A DNA stretch of 59,143 nucleotides from Stentor coeruleus. Its lineage: Eukaryota > Ciliophora > Heterotrichea > Heterotrichida > Stentoridae. Position 1 is the stretch's first letter. Each line of letters begins with the position of its first letter. Made by a program: the position numbers and the translations under genes. The notes beneath the pieces are model-generated. The model was not told the DNA's origin, ran no database searches, and was given only the letters and a program-made list of their open reading frames with translations. Shown one piece after another: positions 32,348 to 43,902 of the stretch. Location: positions 1 through 59,143 of the forward strand of contig MPUH01000378.1 of the NCBI GenBank assembly GCA_001970955.1. Direction: 5' to 3'.

Positions 32348-35300
32348 ATGTCAGCAGAAATTGAATCAATTGGAAACTTACTAGAACTAGCTGAAGGTAA
32401 GCCATAATTAGAATTATTATTTTCGTTTCCATTATCTTACGATCTAGTTATGCAATATATTAACATGAGAGAAAAAACATTAAAAAAAGTAGGTTTACCT
32501 TATTCCTCAGATAAAATCTTAAAAATCCAAAACGAAGCAAACCGTAAGTCTAAAATCAAAACCTCTAAATCTGAAGACTTCGAAAGCCCTCAACACGAAG
32601 TTCTCGAACGTCTTTCCTCAAGTCACGACATAACTTTAAAATACGCAAGACTTTTATCTAATCTATTAGAATCCTTTGATAAAATATCAAACAAAGCAAT
32701 TTCCTTAACAGAAAACATAAACCTACCAATTTTTAATTACCAATCCAAACTCCAAGAATTAGAAATGATATACTACAAAGATATGCAGAAATTCCGAGAA
32801 ATGGAACAAAGCGAAGAAAAAATCCTCGATTTTTTCAATTCAAAGTTCATAGAAAAAAACAAAGAACTAAACAAATCTTTACAACAAACAGAAGAAAGAT
32901 TTATTTATTATGAAAAAACAATACAAGACTTAGAATCTGATATTGATAGTATTTTATATAAACATCAATCAGAAAAACATGAACTAGAATTACAAATCCA
33001 AGAACTCATTTCTACATGTGACTGTTATACACAACAACTAAATAAACTTCAACAATCATTAGAAGATTCAGAAAAACTTGAAGATTTATATAATGAAAAC
33101 TTAAAAATATCAAAACAAAATTCAAAACTAAAATCTAGCATAGAAGAACTTATATCTAGAGATAAAAAAAATAATGACAAACTTTCAGAAAGCTATTATG
33201 AATTTGATAATCAAATTATTATAATCAAAAGAGATTTGTCTGTAAAAGAAATTGAAATAGGGAAATTTAAAGTTATGATTGAAGAATTACAGAAAGAAAA
33301 AATTATGTTAAATGAAAAAGTTAATCAGTTAGAAGATGAGATTGTTAAAGGGAGGATTATGGTGAATGAATATGAAAAGGAGATATTTGAAAGTAGGAAT
33401 AGAGAAAAAAATATGATAGAAGAGAGTAAGATGATTTGTGGGAATTATCAAAAAGAGCTTATGCAGTTTAAAGGGATAAATTGTGAGTTAGATGAAGAAG
33501 TGATTATGATGAAAGAGAAAATTAGTGAGGCTAAAGAGGAAAATATTCAACTTAAGAATTTTGTTGCCGAGTGTCAGAAGAATGATATGCAGAATAGAGA
33601 GAAAATTGCTGAAGTTAAAGAGGAAAATAATCAAGTTAAGTTGATGAATTCTGAGATGCAGAAGGAAGTTGATATGGTTAAGAGTAGGATGGAAGAGTTG
33701 AGGGAGAAGAATTTGGCTTTAAAAAAGATAAATGAGGAGTTGCAGAAGGAGTTAGCTCAGAGTAGGGATAAAGTTGGAGATTTAAAAGAAGAATTTAACC
33801 AAGTGAAAACTAGTAACAATGACTTGGAAAATGAGTTGATCTTTATAAAAAACAAACTTAGCGAATCTAAAGAAGAAGCTGAAGATATGATATCGAAAGT
33901 TCTAAGCTTACAAAAAGATTTATCCCAATCTAAAACATACAACTCTGAACTACAGCGTGAATTAAACCAAACTAAATCATTCTTATCTGAACTTGAACAT
34001 GAACTTAATCAATCTAAATCATACGATTCGGATTTACAAAAAGAACTCCTCCAACAAAAATCCTATATAAACAACTTACAAAAAGACATAAACCAACAAA
34101 TGTCTTACAATTCTGACCTACAAAAAGACCTCCTATTATCAAAAACCAAAAACGAAGACCAAAACAAAGAACTTTTATCATTAAAAAACCTCCTCAAAGA
34201 ACTAGAAAATCAAGCATCCACCTTACAATCAAAAAACACAGAACAAAAAGATGAGCTTTTTATAGCTAAAACTAAAATTTCAGACCTCCAAAAAGAGCTT
34301 AAATCCTCACACGAAGAAAAATCTTCTCTTCAACAATCTTTTTCAAATCTCCAACAAGAACTCTCATCAAACAAAGGGCAAATTATCGAATTACAAAAAG
34401 AAAATTCCTTATCTAAATCTCTAAATGAAAAGCTTAACGAAGAAACAAAATCCATAAGCACAAAACTTTATAAAGAAAACTCAGTATTAAAAGGAAAATT
34501 ATCTGAAGCAAAAGATGAAATAATCAAAACTAAATCAATAAATACAGAATTATTAAAAGATAATGTAGGGATAAAAGCTAAAAATACTGAAATGAAAGAA
34601 GAAATTTCTCAAATAAAAAAAATGAATAATGAGTATATGAATGAAATTTCTATATTAAAAGAGATAAATAATGATATAAAAGAAGAACTAAGACAGAATA
34701 AAATTATATTAAATGAATATGAAAATGATATTGTTATAAAAAAATCAAAAAACAGCGAACTTAAAGAGGAAGTATATAAGACAAAAGATGTGAAAAATGA
34801 TTTGGAATCGGAACTTATAAACAAACAGAGGGAGAATAATAATATTCGTGAGGAATTAAATCAGCAAAAAGTGCTTTGCTTTGATCAGCAAAAAGAACTA
34901 AACCAGATTATAAGCAAGATTTCAGAGTATCAAAATGAAGTGGCTCAGGTCAGAAATTGGAATTCTGACTTGCAGAAAGAGATTTCGGTATATGAAAATA
35001 AAAATAATGAGTTTAAAGAAGAAATAAGTCGGGCTGAAACGAAAGTCTATGAGTTTAAAGAAGAAAACCGTATAATAAAAGAAAAAATCAGCGACTTGCA
35101 TGAAGAAAACTCAGGTCTAAAGTCCCAAAATTTTATCCTTCTACAAGAAATCTCCAAAGCAAAAGAAGAAAACGCTAAACACCTACAAGAAAACACAAAA
35201 CTCAAAGAAGGAAACGCCAAAAACACTGAAAACATTCTTCTAATAAAAGAAGAAAACCAAAAACTTACTGCAGAACTTTATCACATTAAACAAGAAAGCG

Positions 35301-36403
35301 ACCGATTTTCTGAAGAATTCTCAAGAATGATCGAAGAAAACAAAAAAAATTCACAAAAATACTCAAGAGTTAAACAAGACAATCAAAAACTTTGTCTTGA
35401 AATCCCTAAACTCAAAGATGAGATCCAAAAAAGTAATCAACAGTTCACAAAAACAAAAGATGAGCTTACAAAATATAATCAAGAAATGACAAAAATCCTT
35501 GAAGAGAATAATAAACTTAATCAAGAGTTTTCTATATTTAAAGAAGAGAATATAAGGCTAACACAAGAATTGCTTAGATTAAAGCAAATAAGGACTAAGT
35601 CTCTTGATGAGAATACAAAGACTAGTTCTGATTTTTTTAAGCAAAAAGATATGGAAATCTCAAGATATAAAGAAAATGATTTAAAAGTTAGTATGGAGAT
35701 TAGTAGAATAACAGAAGAGAGACTTGGGGCTAGTCAGGAATTTACTAAATGGAAGGAGGAACTGGCTAAGTTTAGAGAAGAGATTCCAAAGTATAGGGAA
35801 GAGTTTTATAAATACTCACAAGATTCACCTAAACATAAAGATATACCTAAATATAAAGAAGAATTACAGGATTATCAAGAAGAAATGGCAAGGGCAATAG
35901 AAGAAAGTTTTCATCAAAAAGAAGAACTCCGTAAATACAAATCTGACCTTAAAAAATGTAATGAAGAGATTTCACGTATTTCAAAAGAAAATACACAACT
36001 TAAAGAATATCTTCTTAGTTATGAAGGGCAAATTTCAAAACTTGAAGAAGAAAATATAGGATTTACTCAAAACAATAGATGTCAAGGAGATTTATCTAAT
36101 GCTCTTAAGGAAATAAAATTTTTGGCAATCACGATTGAAAAGCTAAAAAATGATAATAATTGGCTTGTTGATCAATTATCAGAAATTGGTGAAGAAAATC
36201 ATAGGTTAAAAGAGGAAATGAATTGTATGCATAATAGGGTTAATGAAGAGTTTTCTGCAAGTCCAATGAGGATGAGTAGGGATACGTTTTCAGAATTAAG
36301 TATTTCGGGGTCTGGGTTTAAAGGTTTTGATGATTCGAAGCAAAAGTATATGGAGCAGTTTTCTGATTCGAAAAGAGACTCATGTTTGAATTATAATATA
36401 TAA
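32348..36403 (+). CDS. Giant coiled-coil protein, 1346 residues
   Basis: Exon 1 (32348-32396) encodes MSAEIESIGNLLELAEE and is joined to 32412-36403 by removal of a 15-nt intron. From about residue 60 to 1290 the chain is an almost unbroken coiled coil, rich in Glu, Lys, Asn, Gln, Leu and Ser, with irregular 7-, 11- and 14-residue repeats such as S-x-L-Q-K-E-L and K-E-E-N. No motor, kinase or membrane domain is seen. The last ~60 residues (SASPMRMSRDTFSELSISGSGF) are Ser-rich and non-coiled. Such proteins in ciliates are typically cortical, basal-body or filament components; this is inference. Along the gene the coding strand alternates between C-rich and G-rich blocks (see findings). Confidence 0.85.
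32397..32411 (+). other. 15-nt intron
   Basis: GTAAGCCATAATTAG near the 5' end of the coiled-coil gene; removal opens the frame to an ATG at 32348. A at position 10. Confidence 0.88.
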
Positions 36404-36752
36404 ATAAGTGTAAAAAATATAAGAAATAATAGGATTTTTTTGGTATTAGGATATATGGTTGCTTTTGGGTTGGGGTGGAAGATATTGTAGTTGGAGGAGG
36501 GTTTTTGGCTTGCTGGAAAATTATAAGCTAAACAATTTTGATAAAAGTAAAATTTTTGATGGTTAATCAAGATATTATGTTTATAACATCATAGATTTTA
36601 TTAAGAATTTAATTTATCGTTAGAAAAAAATTATAGTAAAAATATCATAAATTTAAATTAATTATTTATACAAAACATTAATAAAAACTGTATACTTGCA
36701 TTATCACCTAGTGTTTAACAACTTTTTCTTCGCATCTCTATAGGTTATAAAT
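36404..36752. other. Intergenic spacer, coiled-coil gene to eL33
   Basis: 349 bases. The first ~150 are G-rich and C-poor, the last ~150 before the eL33 ATG lean to C. No gene. Confidence 0.5.
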
Positions 36753-37094
36753 ATGGTGAAGAAGCAGGATAGACTCTACTCAAGAGCAATATTCTTAGGG
36801 TACAGACGAGGTATTTCACTTCAAAACACCAACCAAGGGCTTCTACGCGTTGAAGGGGTCAAAAACAGAAACGACGCAAAATGGTACTTAGGAAAACGCG
36901 TGGCTTATGTTTACAGAGGTAAGACTGCTAATAAAGAAAAAGGTTTGACTAAACATCGTAGTATCCAAGGAAAGATTATTTCAGTTCATGGAGATAATGG
37001 TGTAGTCCGTGCTAAATTCCATCACAACTTGCCAGGACAAGCAGTAGGAAAACTTATTAGAGTTATGCTCTATCCTTTTAGACCTAGTAACTAA
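36753..37094 (+). CDS. RPL35A: Ribosomal protein eL33 (L35A)
   Basis: 113 residues, the usual size of eL33. It is a component of the cytosolic large ribosomal subunit. Typical marks are YSRAIFLGYRRG near the start, LRVEGVKNRNDAKWYLGKRVAYVYR in the middle, HGDNGVVRAKFHHNLPGQAVG, and the invariant end RVMLYPFRPSN. Codons are less AT-biased than in the unknown genes, as expected for high expression. The ATG is preceded by a pyrimidine-rich stretch (CTTTTTCTTCGCATCTCTAT) at 36721-36742. No intron. Confidence 0.97.
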   Translation: MVKKQDRLYSRAIFLGYRRGISLQNTNQGLLRVEGVKNRNDAKWYLGKRVAYVYRGKTANKEKGLTKHRSIQGKIISVHGDNGVVRAKFHHNLPGQAVGKLIRVMLYPFRPSN

Positions 37095-37519
37095 GTATTT
37101 TATACAAAATTATGAGGATTTATATGTAAGAAGTAGTTTTCTTGAGGTAGTTAACGAGGAATATTTGTGGAAAGGAGGTTTTTGAATGACAGGTATTTAT
37201 AGTGGAATGGTGCAAAGCAGAATTTGGAAGGTTTTTGGATTAAAGGGTAAATTAGTGCATTTTATAAATTATTAGATATTTTTTAAGAGAGAGATTTTAT
37301 TAAAAGAAAGGTTTGTTTGAGGTTTAAGATTGAATTTTTGCAGTTTTTTGATTTCAGTGGTAATTTTATAATTGTGAATTTAGCATTTTAGATATTATCG
37401 TACATAATCATGATTACTCCATAAAAAATATGAATATTTCATAACACTTTATATCAAATTAATCATTTTATATATGATTTAAATCAAAATAGTAATAAAT
37501 GGGAATGGATAAAAAGTAA
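37095..37519. other. Intergenic spacer
   Basis: 425 bases. G-rich on the plus strand to ~37390, then C-leaning up to the carrier gene. No gene. Confidence 0.5.
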
Positions 37520-38407
37520 ATGGAAAAATCGAGTATCGTATCAGCGCTTGCTGGATTTTCAGGATCACTAAGTTACTTGATTTTATATCCACTAGAGTTT
37601 GTTAAGATCAATATTATTGTAGGTGATGGTCATAGCAAAAACTTTGTCCCTTATTACAAAACTTCAAGAGAAGCTTTTACCTCAATATACAAAACAAGAG
37701 GAATTTTGCAATTTTATAAAGGATGTCATGTGAGTTTGTTTTCATCTGTAGCTTGGTCAATATATTTCTACATATACGACTTGGCAAAACACCGATATTC
37801 AAACATTCAATCAACATACCCAAACACTTACAAAATCCTAGTAGCAAGTGAGGCAGCTATTCTCTCTCGTATAATGACAAGTCCTCTCTGGACAATCAAA
37901 ACTCGTCTAATCCTCCAACAGAACTCCAAATACTGGTACGGAGATACAATCGAAACAATTAGCAAAATATGGAAACTTGATGGTTTACGTGGATATTTCG
38001 CTGGTCTTGTTCCAGGACTTTTTCTATGTTCAAATGGGATATTAAACTTATATTTCTATGAACTACAAAAAGAAATGTTTATAAATCCAAGTTCATCTAT
38101 GATTGGACTATTTGGTATGAATAGTAAACTTTTATCAAGTTTAATTACTTACCCAATACAACTTATTATGGTTAAATTACAACAAGAACAATATTCTTGT
38201 ACGATTTTACAAAGATCTACACATATAGAAAAAAATATTCAAAGAGAAAAATTTTTTACTGGAAGTTGGAATTGTATTAAAAAAACTTGGGTGATGGAAG
38301 GGTATAAAGGGTTTTATAGAGGCTTGACATTACAGCTTATGAGGACTATACCTGGGAATGGATTGTTTTTTATTTTATATGAAAACACATTAAAGCTTTT
38401 TCAGTAA
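37520..38407 (+). CDS. Mitochondrial carrier (SLC25 family), FAD/folate/NAD-carrier-like
   Basis: 295 residues in three ~100-residue repeats of two helices each. The repeat signatures are PLEFVKIN (first), SPLWTIKTRL (second) and YPIQLIMVKLQQEQ (third, a weak PxxxxxxK). RGILQFYKGC, GLRGYFAGLVPG and GYKGFYRGLTLQL are the matching matrix-helix motifs. The SPLWTIKTRL form of repeat 2, with Trp before a KTR, is typical of the SLC25A32/33/36 branch (FAD, folate, pyrimidine nucleotide and NAD carriers) and favours that branch; the exact substrate cannot be read by eye. It should lie in the mitochondrial inner membrane. Confidence 0.9.
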   Translation: MEKSSIVSALAGFSGSLSYLILYPLEFVKINIIVGDGHSKNFVPYYKTSREAFTSIYKTRGILQFYKGCHVSLFSSVAWSIYFYIYDLAKHRYSNIQSTYPNTYKILVASEAAILSRIMTSPLWTIKTRLILQQNSKYWYGDTIETISKIWKLDGLRGYFAGLVPGLFLCSNGILNLYFYELQKEMFINPSSSMIGLFGMNSKLLSSLITYPIQLIMVKLQQEQYSCTILQRSTHIEKNIQREKFFTGSWNCIKKTWVMEGYKGFYRGLTLQLMRTIPGNGLFFILYENTLKLFQ

Positions 38408-39305
38408 GATAATATATTTAGATTTTAGAGATATTGTAGGTTGATATTAATAGGAAGATAATTAGTTTTTGTGAGAATATTATTTATTAGAAGAATTATT
38501 AAATTTATGGTAAAATTCTGCTTAAACAAGTTTTTAGAATCGCCACTGCAAAATTACTTTAATCAAGAAATTACTATAAAATTCCTCTGATATCTTTTCC
38601 AATATTTTTTCTAGCATCTTCTTTCATTTAACTAATATGGACATATATTGATTTTATCCGTAACTTCTACTTATAAATTCAAATTACTTGCATTTTAGTT
38701 TTAAATCTGATATCTTAGGTATTCAAAAGTTTCTTTTTATTATACCAGCTTTTAGGAATATGTTAAAAATATTGCTTTTATATCTAGTTCATTTTAGTAA
38801 AGTTTATACTAGTAATCTTATACAAAAATTTGTATAATTTTCTATACAAGCTAAGATATTTATTTAATTATATTATATCACTCAATACATTAAATTCTCT
38901 CAAAGTGTTTATATTAATATTCTTTCTATCATACCCATTATCTTAACAGTCCACAAAAACTGTAAAATTCTAACAAGCCACTTATCCTAAAGCAATTTTT
39001 TCTTTAAACCTAAAAATATCACTAAACTCCAATCGACAAAGTGCAAAAATCTTTTTTATTATAATAAACATACCAATTTTCAACTAAAAACCTCTATCTT
39101 TAACTAAGCCATTTAGATTAAAAACCCTATAATTTCTTCTACACCATAATATAATTCCATAAAAGTAAACTACAACAAACATAAAAAACTGTTGAAAAAT
39201 ATACAAAAACTCAAAAACCTAATCTTCTTATCTTTATTATATTTCAATTATATAATAATAGCTTCACAATAGAATTTCCGTATATTTTATTTCCCTGTTG
39301 AAATA
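38408..39305. other. Intergenic tract
   Basis: About 900 bases, no gene. The second half (38930-39200) is C-rich and G-poor, as is usual before plus-strand genes here. Confidence 0.5.
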
Positions 39306-41064
39306 ATGGTGAACTGGTTTTCAATACTCTTAGTACTCATATCCTTTGGAATTGTGATACAGATGCTTAGGATTTTCCCTGCTAAAGGTACACCGCTTTA
39401 TGTTTATTTATTTGTTTTCATTGGATGGTCACTTCCTTTGCTTACAATCGCCCTTGTTCCATATGATGTTTATATTACGCTTTCAGGTACTGATGAGGGT
39501 GAATTATTGTATTATGTTTGGGAGATTTTATATTGGATAATATTTTCATTCTGTTGGGTAATTTTACCATTACTTAAAAACTTCATGACAGCTGGTGAAT
39601 TTACATTTCTTACAAAAGCCCTTAGAGCATTGATTGTTAGGCTAAACTATTTGATATTTTTATGCATACTGCTTATTGCTTTTGTTATTTACTTAGCTGT
39701 TATTGCACAACTTGATAAAAAATCTATACAAGCCTTTCTTATAGCTATGGGGAATGTATGGGGATTGTTGTTGATTATTATATTGATGGGATATGGAGTG
39801 GTTGCTATACCGAGAATATGGTGGTACAAAGGGAACTATGACAAATCATTAAACTATCTAAGACTTAAAGCTGTGCAGATTGACGAAAAAAGAATCGATA
39901 CTTCATACGAACTAAATCAATGCATCCTACAAGCAATACAATTTGAAAAAGAACTAAGACATGATGATAAACTCCACGACTACGCTCAGCGAGTTATTAA
40001 TAGATGTCCAGAAGATGAGCTCGAAATAAACAAGACACGTAATTATAACTTACCTAAAGCTCAAGAAGTAAACTACAAAAATCTTGTTGCCCTTAATACA
40101 AAAATCAAAGCTTTAAAAGCAGAAAGAATACGATTAGAATGGTAACTGTATATAGAGCCGCTGGGATCAGCTTCTTGATCAAGCATTTGCCCTTGAAGAC
40201 ATAATATACAGTAGGGGTAATTCAAGTCACTATATCAGAAGTGCATTTTGGCCAGCTAAAACAGGCAAAGCATCTAGATTCCGTGAAGTTTTTGAATGGT
40301 ACTGGCACGTAAAAATCATGCCGATTCTAACTCGAGTCCTAGCTGTATTATTCGCTTTATTCAGTGTTTTTATCATACTAGGCGAGTCTACTTTGTATAT
40401 AAAAACTAATGTTGCGGTCTTTCCATTATTTTTTAAAAGCGACCATGGAGATGTTGGTACTCAAATTATATGTTTTATTCCTATGGCTTATGTTTTTTGC
40501 ACAGCTTATATCGGGCTTTTTACTCTTCGTATACAAGGATCATATGGTCTTTATAATAAAAACCACACAGATCCAGCTAATTTAGTCTGGAGTGCATTTT
40601 TTACTACTCGAATGGTCCATCCACTTATATACAATTTCTTGCTTTATATCAAAGTTACAGGGACTCAGTTCCATAAAGTTATGGGGGTTATGACTATTGT
40701 CCCTTTTCTAGGAAATGATTTCTGTAAGTTTTTCCCTTTGTCGATTATTATTTTTGCTGTTTTGAATGCTTTGGATTTTTACACATGGATTATGGTTAAA
40801 CTTGGCATGCCACAATTGACTTTTGGGGACCATTTTGATCAAGCTAGGCTTACTGAAGGAACTGGAATATTGAAAAAAGGTATGGGTTAGGTAGCGAGAA
40901 TGGATAAAGAAAAAGGATATTCAACGAATATTATTTATAATAAAGATGATACACCAGCTAGGAGTATTTCGTTAGCAAAACCTGCAACTTCAAGATATGA
41001 GGAGATTAAACAACGTAGTACACCAAAAGGAAAAAATCCTATTACTATACCTTTAAATAAATAG
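39306..41064 (+). CDS. LMBR1/LMBD1-like multi-pass membrane protein, three exons
   Basis: Exons 39306-40141, 40158-40879 and 40895-41064 give 575 residues. A 16-nt intron and a 15-nt intron are removed; without them the frame would stop twice. About nine hydrophobic helices are predicted: five before the soluble segment, four after it. The N-terminal LVPYDVYITLSG after helix 2, the long helical cytosolic loop (residues ~185-330) with EKELRHDD, and the C-terminal GTQFHKVMGVMT region are typical of LMBR1 domain proteins. The closest fit is LMBD1, the lysosomal protein needed for cobalamin export in animals; the precise subgroup is uncertain. The C-terminal tail (~55 residues, third exon) is polar and basic, probably cytosolic. 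Confidence 0.87.
40142..40157 (+). other. 16-nt intron
   Basis: GTAACTGTATATAGAG. The length of 16 is required by the reading frames on both sides; A is at position 11, again six from the end. Confidence 0.85.
40880..40894 (+). other. 15-nt intron
   Basis: GTATGGGTTAGGTAG; removal extends the protein by ~57 residues to TAG 41064. A at position 10. An internal TAG at 40888-40890 is a stop if unspliced. Confidence 0.8.
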
Positions 41065-41851
41065 ATAGATTTTAGTTTTGTAGAAGAAAGATAGCTAGGA
41101 TTAGGTGGTTGGTAAGGTTTTTTTTTTGGAGGAGATGATTTTGGTGGTTGAAAAGGTTAGGATTATTTGTGGTTTAAGTTTTAGTTGGATAAAGTTGTTA
41201 AGTGTTATTAGTTGATTTGGGGATATGATACTGGGTAGTTAAATAGTTGATTAGATGTTAAGAGTTTATGGGTTGTTGTAAGGATTGATATAAAGTTGTA
41301 AATTTCAAAGCTGGTGGGTTGTTGCAAATAATATAATTAAAATAGAATGATTTGGTAGAGTAATTTGAACTTTAAGTAATTTAGAAATTATGCCTGGATT
41401 TTATATAGTGATATTATTAAAAGAACCATTTGGATTGATAAATTATAATACTTATAGAAAGTATAAAATATGTGTATCAAAAAAAACATGTTGAAATAAC
41501 TTTCAATATGAGCAACACCAACTCTCGCATCTCTTATCAAAATAGTTTATTATAAAATCATATCATCTTATAAACCATCATTTATACAACTAAATTTTTA
41601 TCTACCTTCCTTCCAGAATCCATAATAATTTACATCTTTAAGTTTCTGATAGACAATTTTTCTCCTATATCATTTCGAGCTAAATCCCAATCCTAAAAGT
41701 CCTCAACCATAACATCACCTTCCAAACATAATTATAATCAACTTCATCAATCATATTCTCATTTACCATAATACCCTTATCTCATCCTTCACACCTCTAT
41801 TTCAAAAATATCTGCTCCATCTAATCTCTTACAAAAAAATGGTTAATAATT
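41065..41851. other. Intergenic tract with strong skew switch
   Basis: 787 bases. 41065-41400 is G- and T-rich with almost no C; 41520-41840 is C-rich with almost no G. No gene is seen. Confidence 0.6.
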
Positions 41852-43882
41852 ATGAAGTATTTTCTTCTCTCAGTATTGCTTGCATCATGTTCTGCAATGC
41901 AATTAACTGTGACTTATATGTGGCATCTTCAACAGCCAATATACTGGCCTGCAACAAGCCACTATAACAATGCTTGGTACCAGTTTGCTTGGGAATCAAT
42001 CCAATATAAATCCCAGCAAGGAGGTCATCCAGAAAACGATGTTGGAGGGATTTTCTCAGTAGATGATCGTGTGGCAATATACCAATACCGAGCAGCAGAC
42101 TCAATATCAACAGTAAGTGCTCCTAAATTTGGGGCTCAAATGTCTTATCCAGGAGATTTAATAGAAAATGTTGGATCATTAGGTGCTCAAAATGCTTATG
42201 GATATACTCCTAATTGGAATCAACGATATACTCAATTTACAAAAGTTATGAACTCAGGAGGAAATCCAAAATTAGATTTAGTAGGATTCCCATATCATCA
42301 TACAATGAGTCCTTTAGTCCATAAAAGAGCTTTTCTTAAAGATGTTCAAATCGGGAAAATTGGTTTAAACAAAGCTTTTGGTCAAGGTGCATCTAAAGGT
42401 TTCTTCCCAGCAGAAATGGCATTTAGTGAAAGGCTTATTCCAAGTTTAGTTGAAGCTGGTTATCAATGGGTTATTGTCCCTAATACACATATTTCAAGAG
42501 CAGTGTCTAATTATCAGTATAGCAAATATGGAGATAATAATACCCCTCCTAACCCTGCAGATCAAGTTAACCCACCTCAACAAAACTGGTATAAAATGAC
42601 TATTTCTAGAGGTTGTACAACAAATAATGCTTATCCTTATTCTTATAGACCTCATTATGCTCAATATATTGACCCAGCAACTGGTCAAGCAAGTAAAATT
42701 ATTGTTGTTCCTAGTGCTATGGGTATGTCATGGGTCGATGGATATCAATGTTATGATACTCATGATATGGATCAAATTTCAGGAGCTGCTGATCCTAATC
42801 ATCCTGAATTAATACTTTTAGCTCATGATGGAGATAATGCTTATGGAGGTGGATATTCTTATTATATGGAATGCGTACATGGGCTTATGAATCAATGTGT
42901 GTCTAAAGGTTATGAACCAACAACAATACAACAATATTTACATGATTATCCTGTTGATCCTAATGATATTGTTCATGTTGAAGATGGAGCTTGGGTTAAT
43001 GCTGATGGAGATTTCGGTGATCCTACTTTTGTCAATTGGAACTGGCCTTTGTTTTTACCGAATGGGACTTTTAATGTTCCTAATGGATGGTCAGATAAAC
43101 AAAGACATTATGCTATTGCCGCTGCTGCTGAGAACTGGGTTGAAACTGCTGAAGATGTTACTGGACCTTGTAGACTTGAGCAAATTCAAGCCCCTGATTC
43201 TGGAGCTACAAATGCTGAAATTGCTTGGCATCATTATTTACCTTCTTTAGCCTCTGATTACCTTTATTATGGAACTGGGACTCTTGATATGTGCATGAAA
43301 GATACTATTGCTTGCAATCCTGCTATTCAATATGCTCAAAAAGCTCTTGGGTCTTCTTTCACTGATAAAACCCCACCTTCGGTATGGAATCCTTATAGAT
43401 TACCTTATAATCCAGGTGGGTATCAATATGGTTCTTTAAGCCATTATCAGTATATTTTACAACCAACTGATTTTTGGATTTATACTTTCGCTTATGATGT
43501 TAGTGGCATTAGTAGAGTACAATTACTTGTAAGATCAGACCTTGATGGTAACAACCCAATGACTGATAATTATAATGAAGTTTATAATTGTGATACAAAA
43601 TATGTTACCCAGTGGCAGATTTATGATATGATTGACAGACCTTTCCCTCCTGGAAATTATTACAATTGGACCAATGATTGCTTTGCTGATATGACGATGT
43701 TACCAACTTTCATAGCAGACGAGTATTATGTCCAAGTTACTGGGTACAAGAATGTTCTTTTAGATTATTATATCGAAGCTGAGGATGTTCATGGTAATGT
43801 TTACAAGTCAGACATTTACCATGTATTTGTTGCTAGTGGTCTGCCTACCGAAAACGACCCTAATCTTCATGACTACCAGTAG
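41852..43882 (+). CDS. Secreted GH57-like glycoside hydrolase
   Basis: 676 residues with a signal peptide (MKYFLLSVLLASCSA). Features of glycoside hydrolase family 57 (alpha-amylase and related alpha-glucan enzymes): an N-terminal MWHLQQP strand motif (His25) like the HxHQP of the family; FFPAEMAFSERLIPSLVEAGY with Glu188 as candidate nucleophile; and LLAHDGDNAYGGGYS with Asp326 or Asp328 as candidate acid. The C-terminal ~150 residues form a separate beta-rich domain (WIYTFAYDVSGISRVQLLVR). Catalytic residues are assigned by position in the motif, not by structure. GH57 is known mainly from bacteria and archaea, so the gene may have been acquired by transfer, but codon use matches its neighbours. 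A digestive role in food vacuoles or outside the cell is plausible. No intron is needed. Confidence 0.82.
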   Translation: MKYFLLSVLLASCSAMQLTVTYMWHLQQPIYWPATSHYNNAWYQFAWESIQYKSQQGGHPENDVGGIFSVDDRVAIYQYRAADSISTVSAPKFGAQMSYPGDLIENVGSLGAQNAYGYTPNWNQRYTQFTKVMNSGGNPKLDLVGFPYHHTMSPLVHKRAFLKDVQIGKIGLNKAFGQGASKGFFPAEMAFSERLIPSLVEAGYQWVIVPNTHISRAVSNYQYSKYGDNNTPPNPADQVNPPQQNWYKMTISRGCTTNNAYPYSYRPHYAQYIDPATGQASKIIVVPSAMGMSWVDGYQCYDTHDMDQISGAADPNHPELILLAHDGDNAYGGGYSYYMECVHGLMNQCVSKGYEPTTIQQYLHDYPVDPNDIVHVEDGAWVNADGDFGDPTFVNWNWPLFLPNGTFNVPNGWSDKQRHYAIAAAAENWVETAEDVTGPCRLEQIQAPDSGATNAEIAWHHYLPSLASDYLYYGTGTLDMCMKDTIACNPAIQYAQKALGSSFTDKTPPSVWNPYRLPYNPGGYQYGSLSHYQYILQPTDFWIYTFAYDVSGISRVQLLVRSDLDGNNPMTDNYNEVYNCDTKYVTQWQIYDMIDRPFPPGNYYNWTNDCFADMTMLPTFIADEYYVQVTGYKNVLLDYYIEAEDVHGNVYKSDIYHVFVASGLPTENDPNLHDYQ

Positions 43883-43902
43883 TTTAGTTAGTTATAATTC
43901 TT

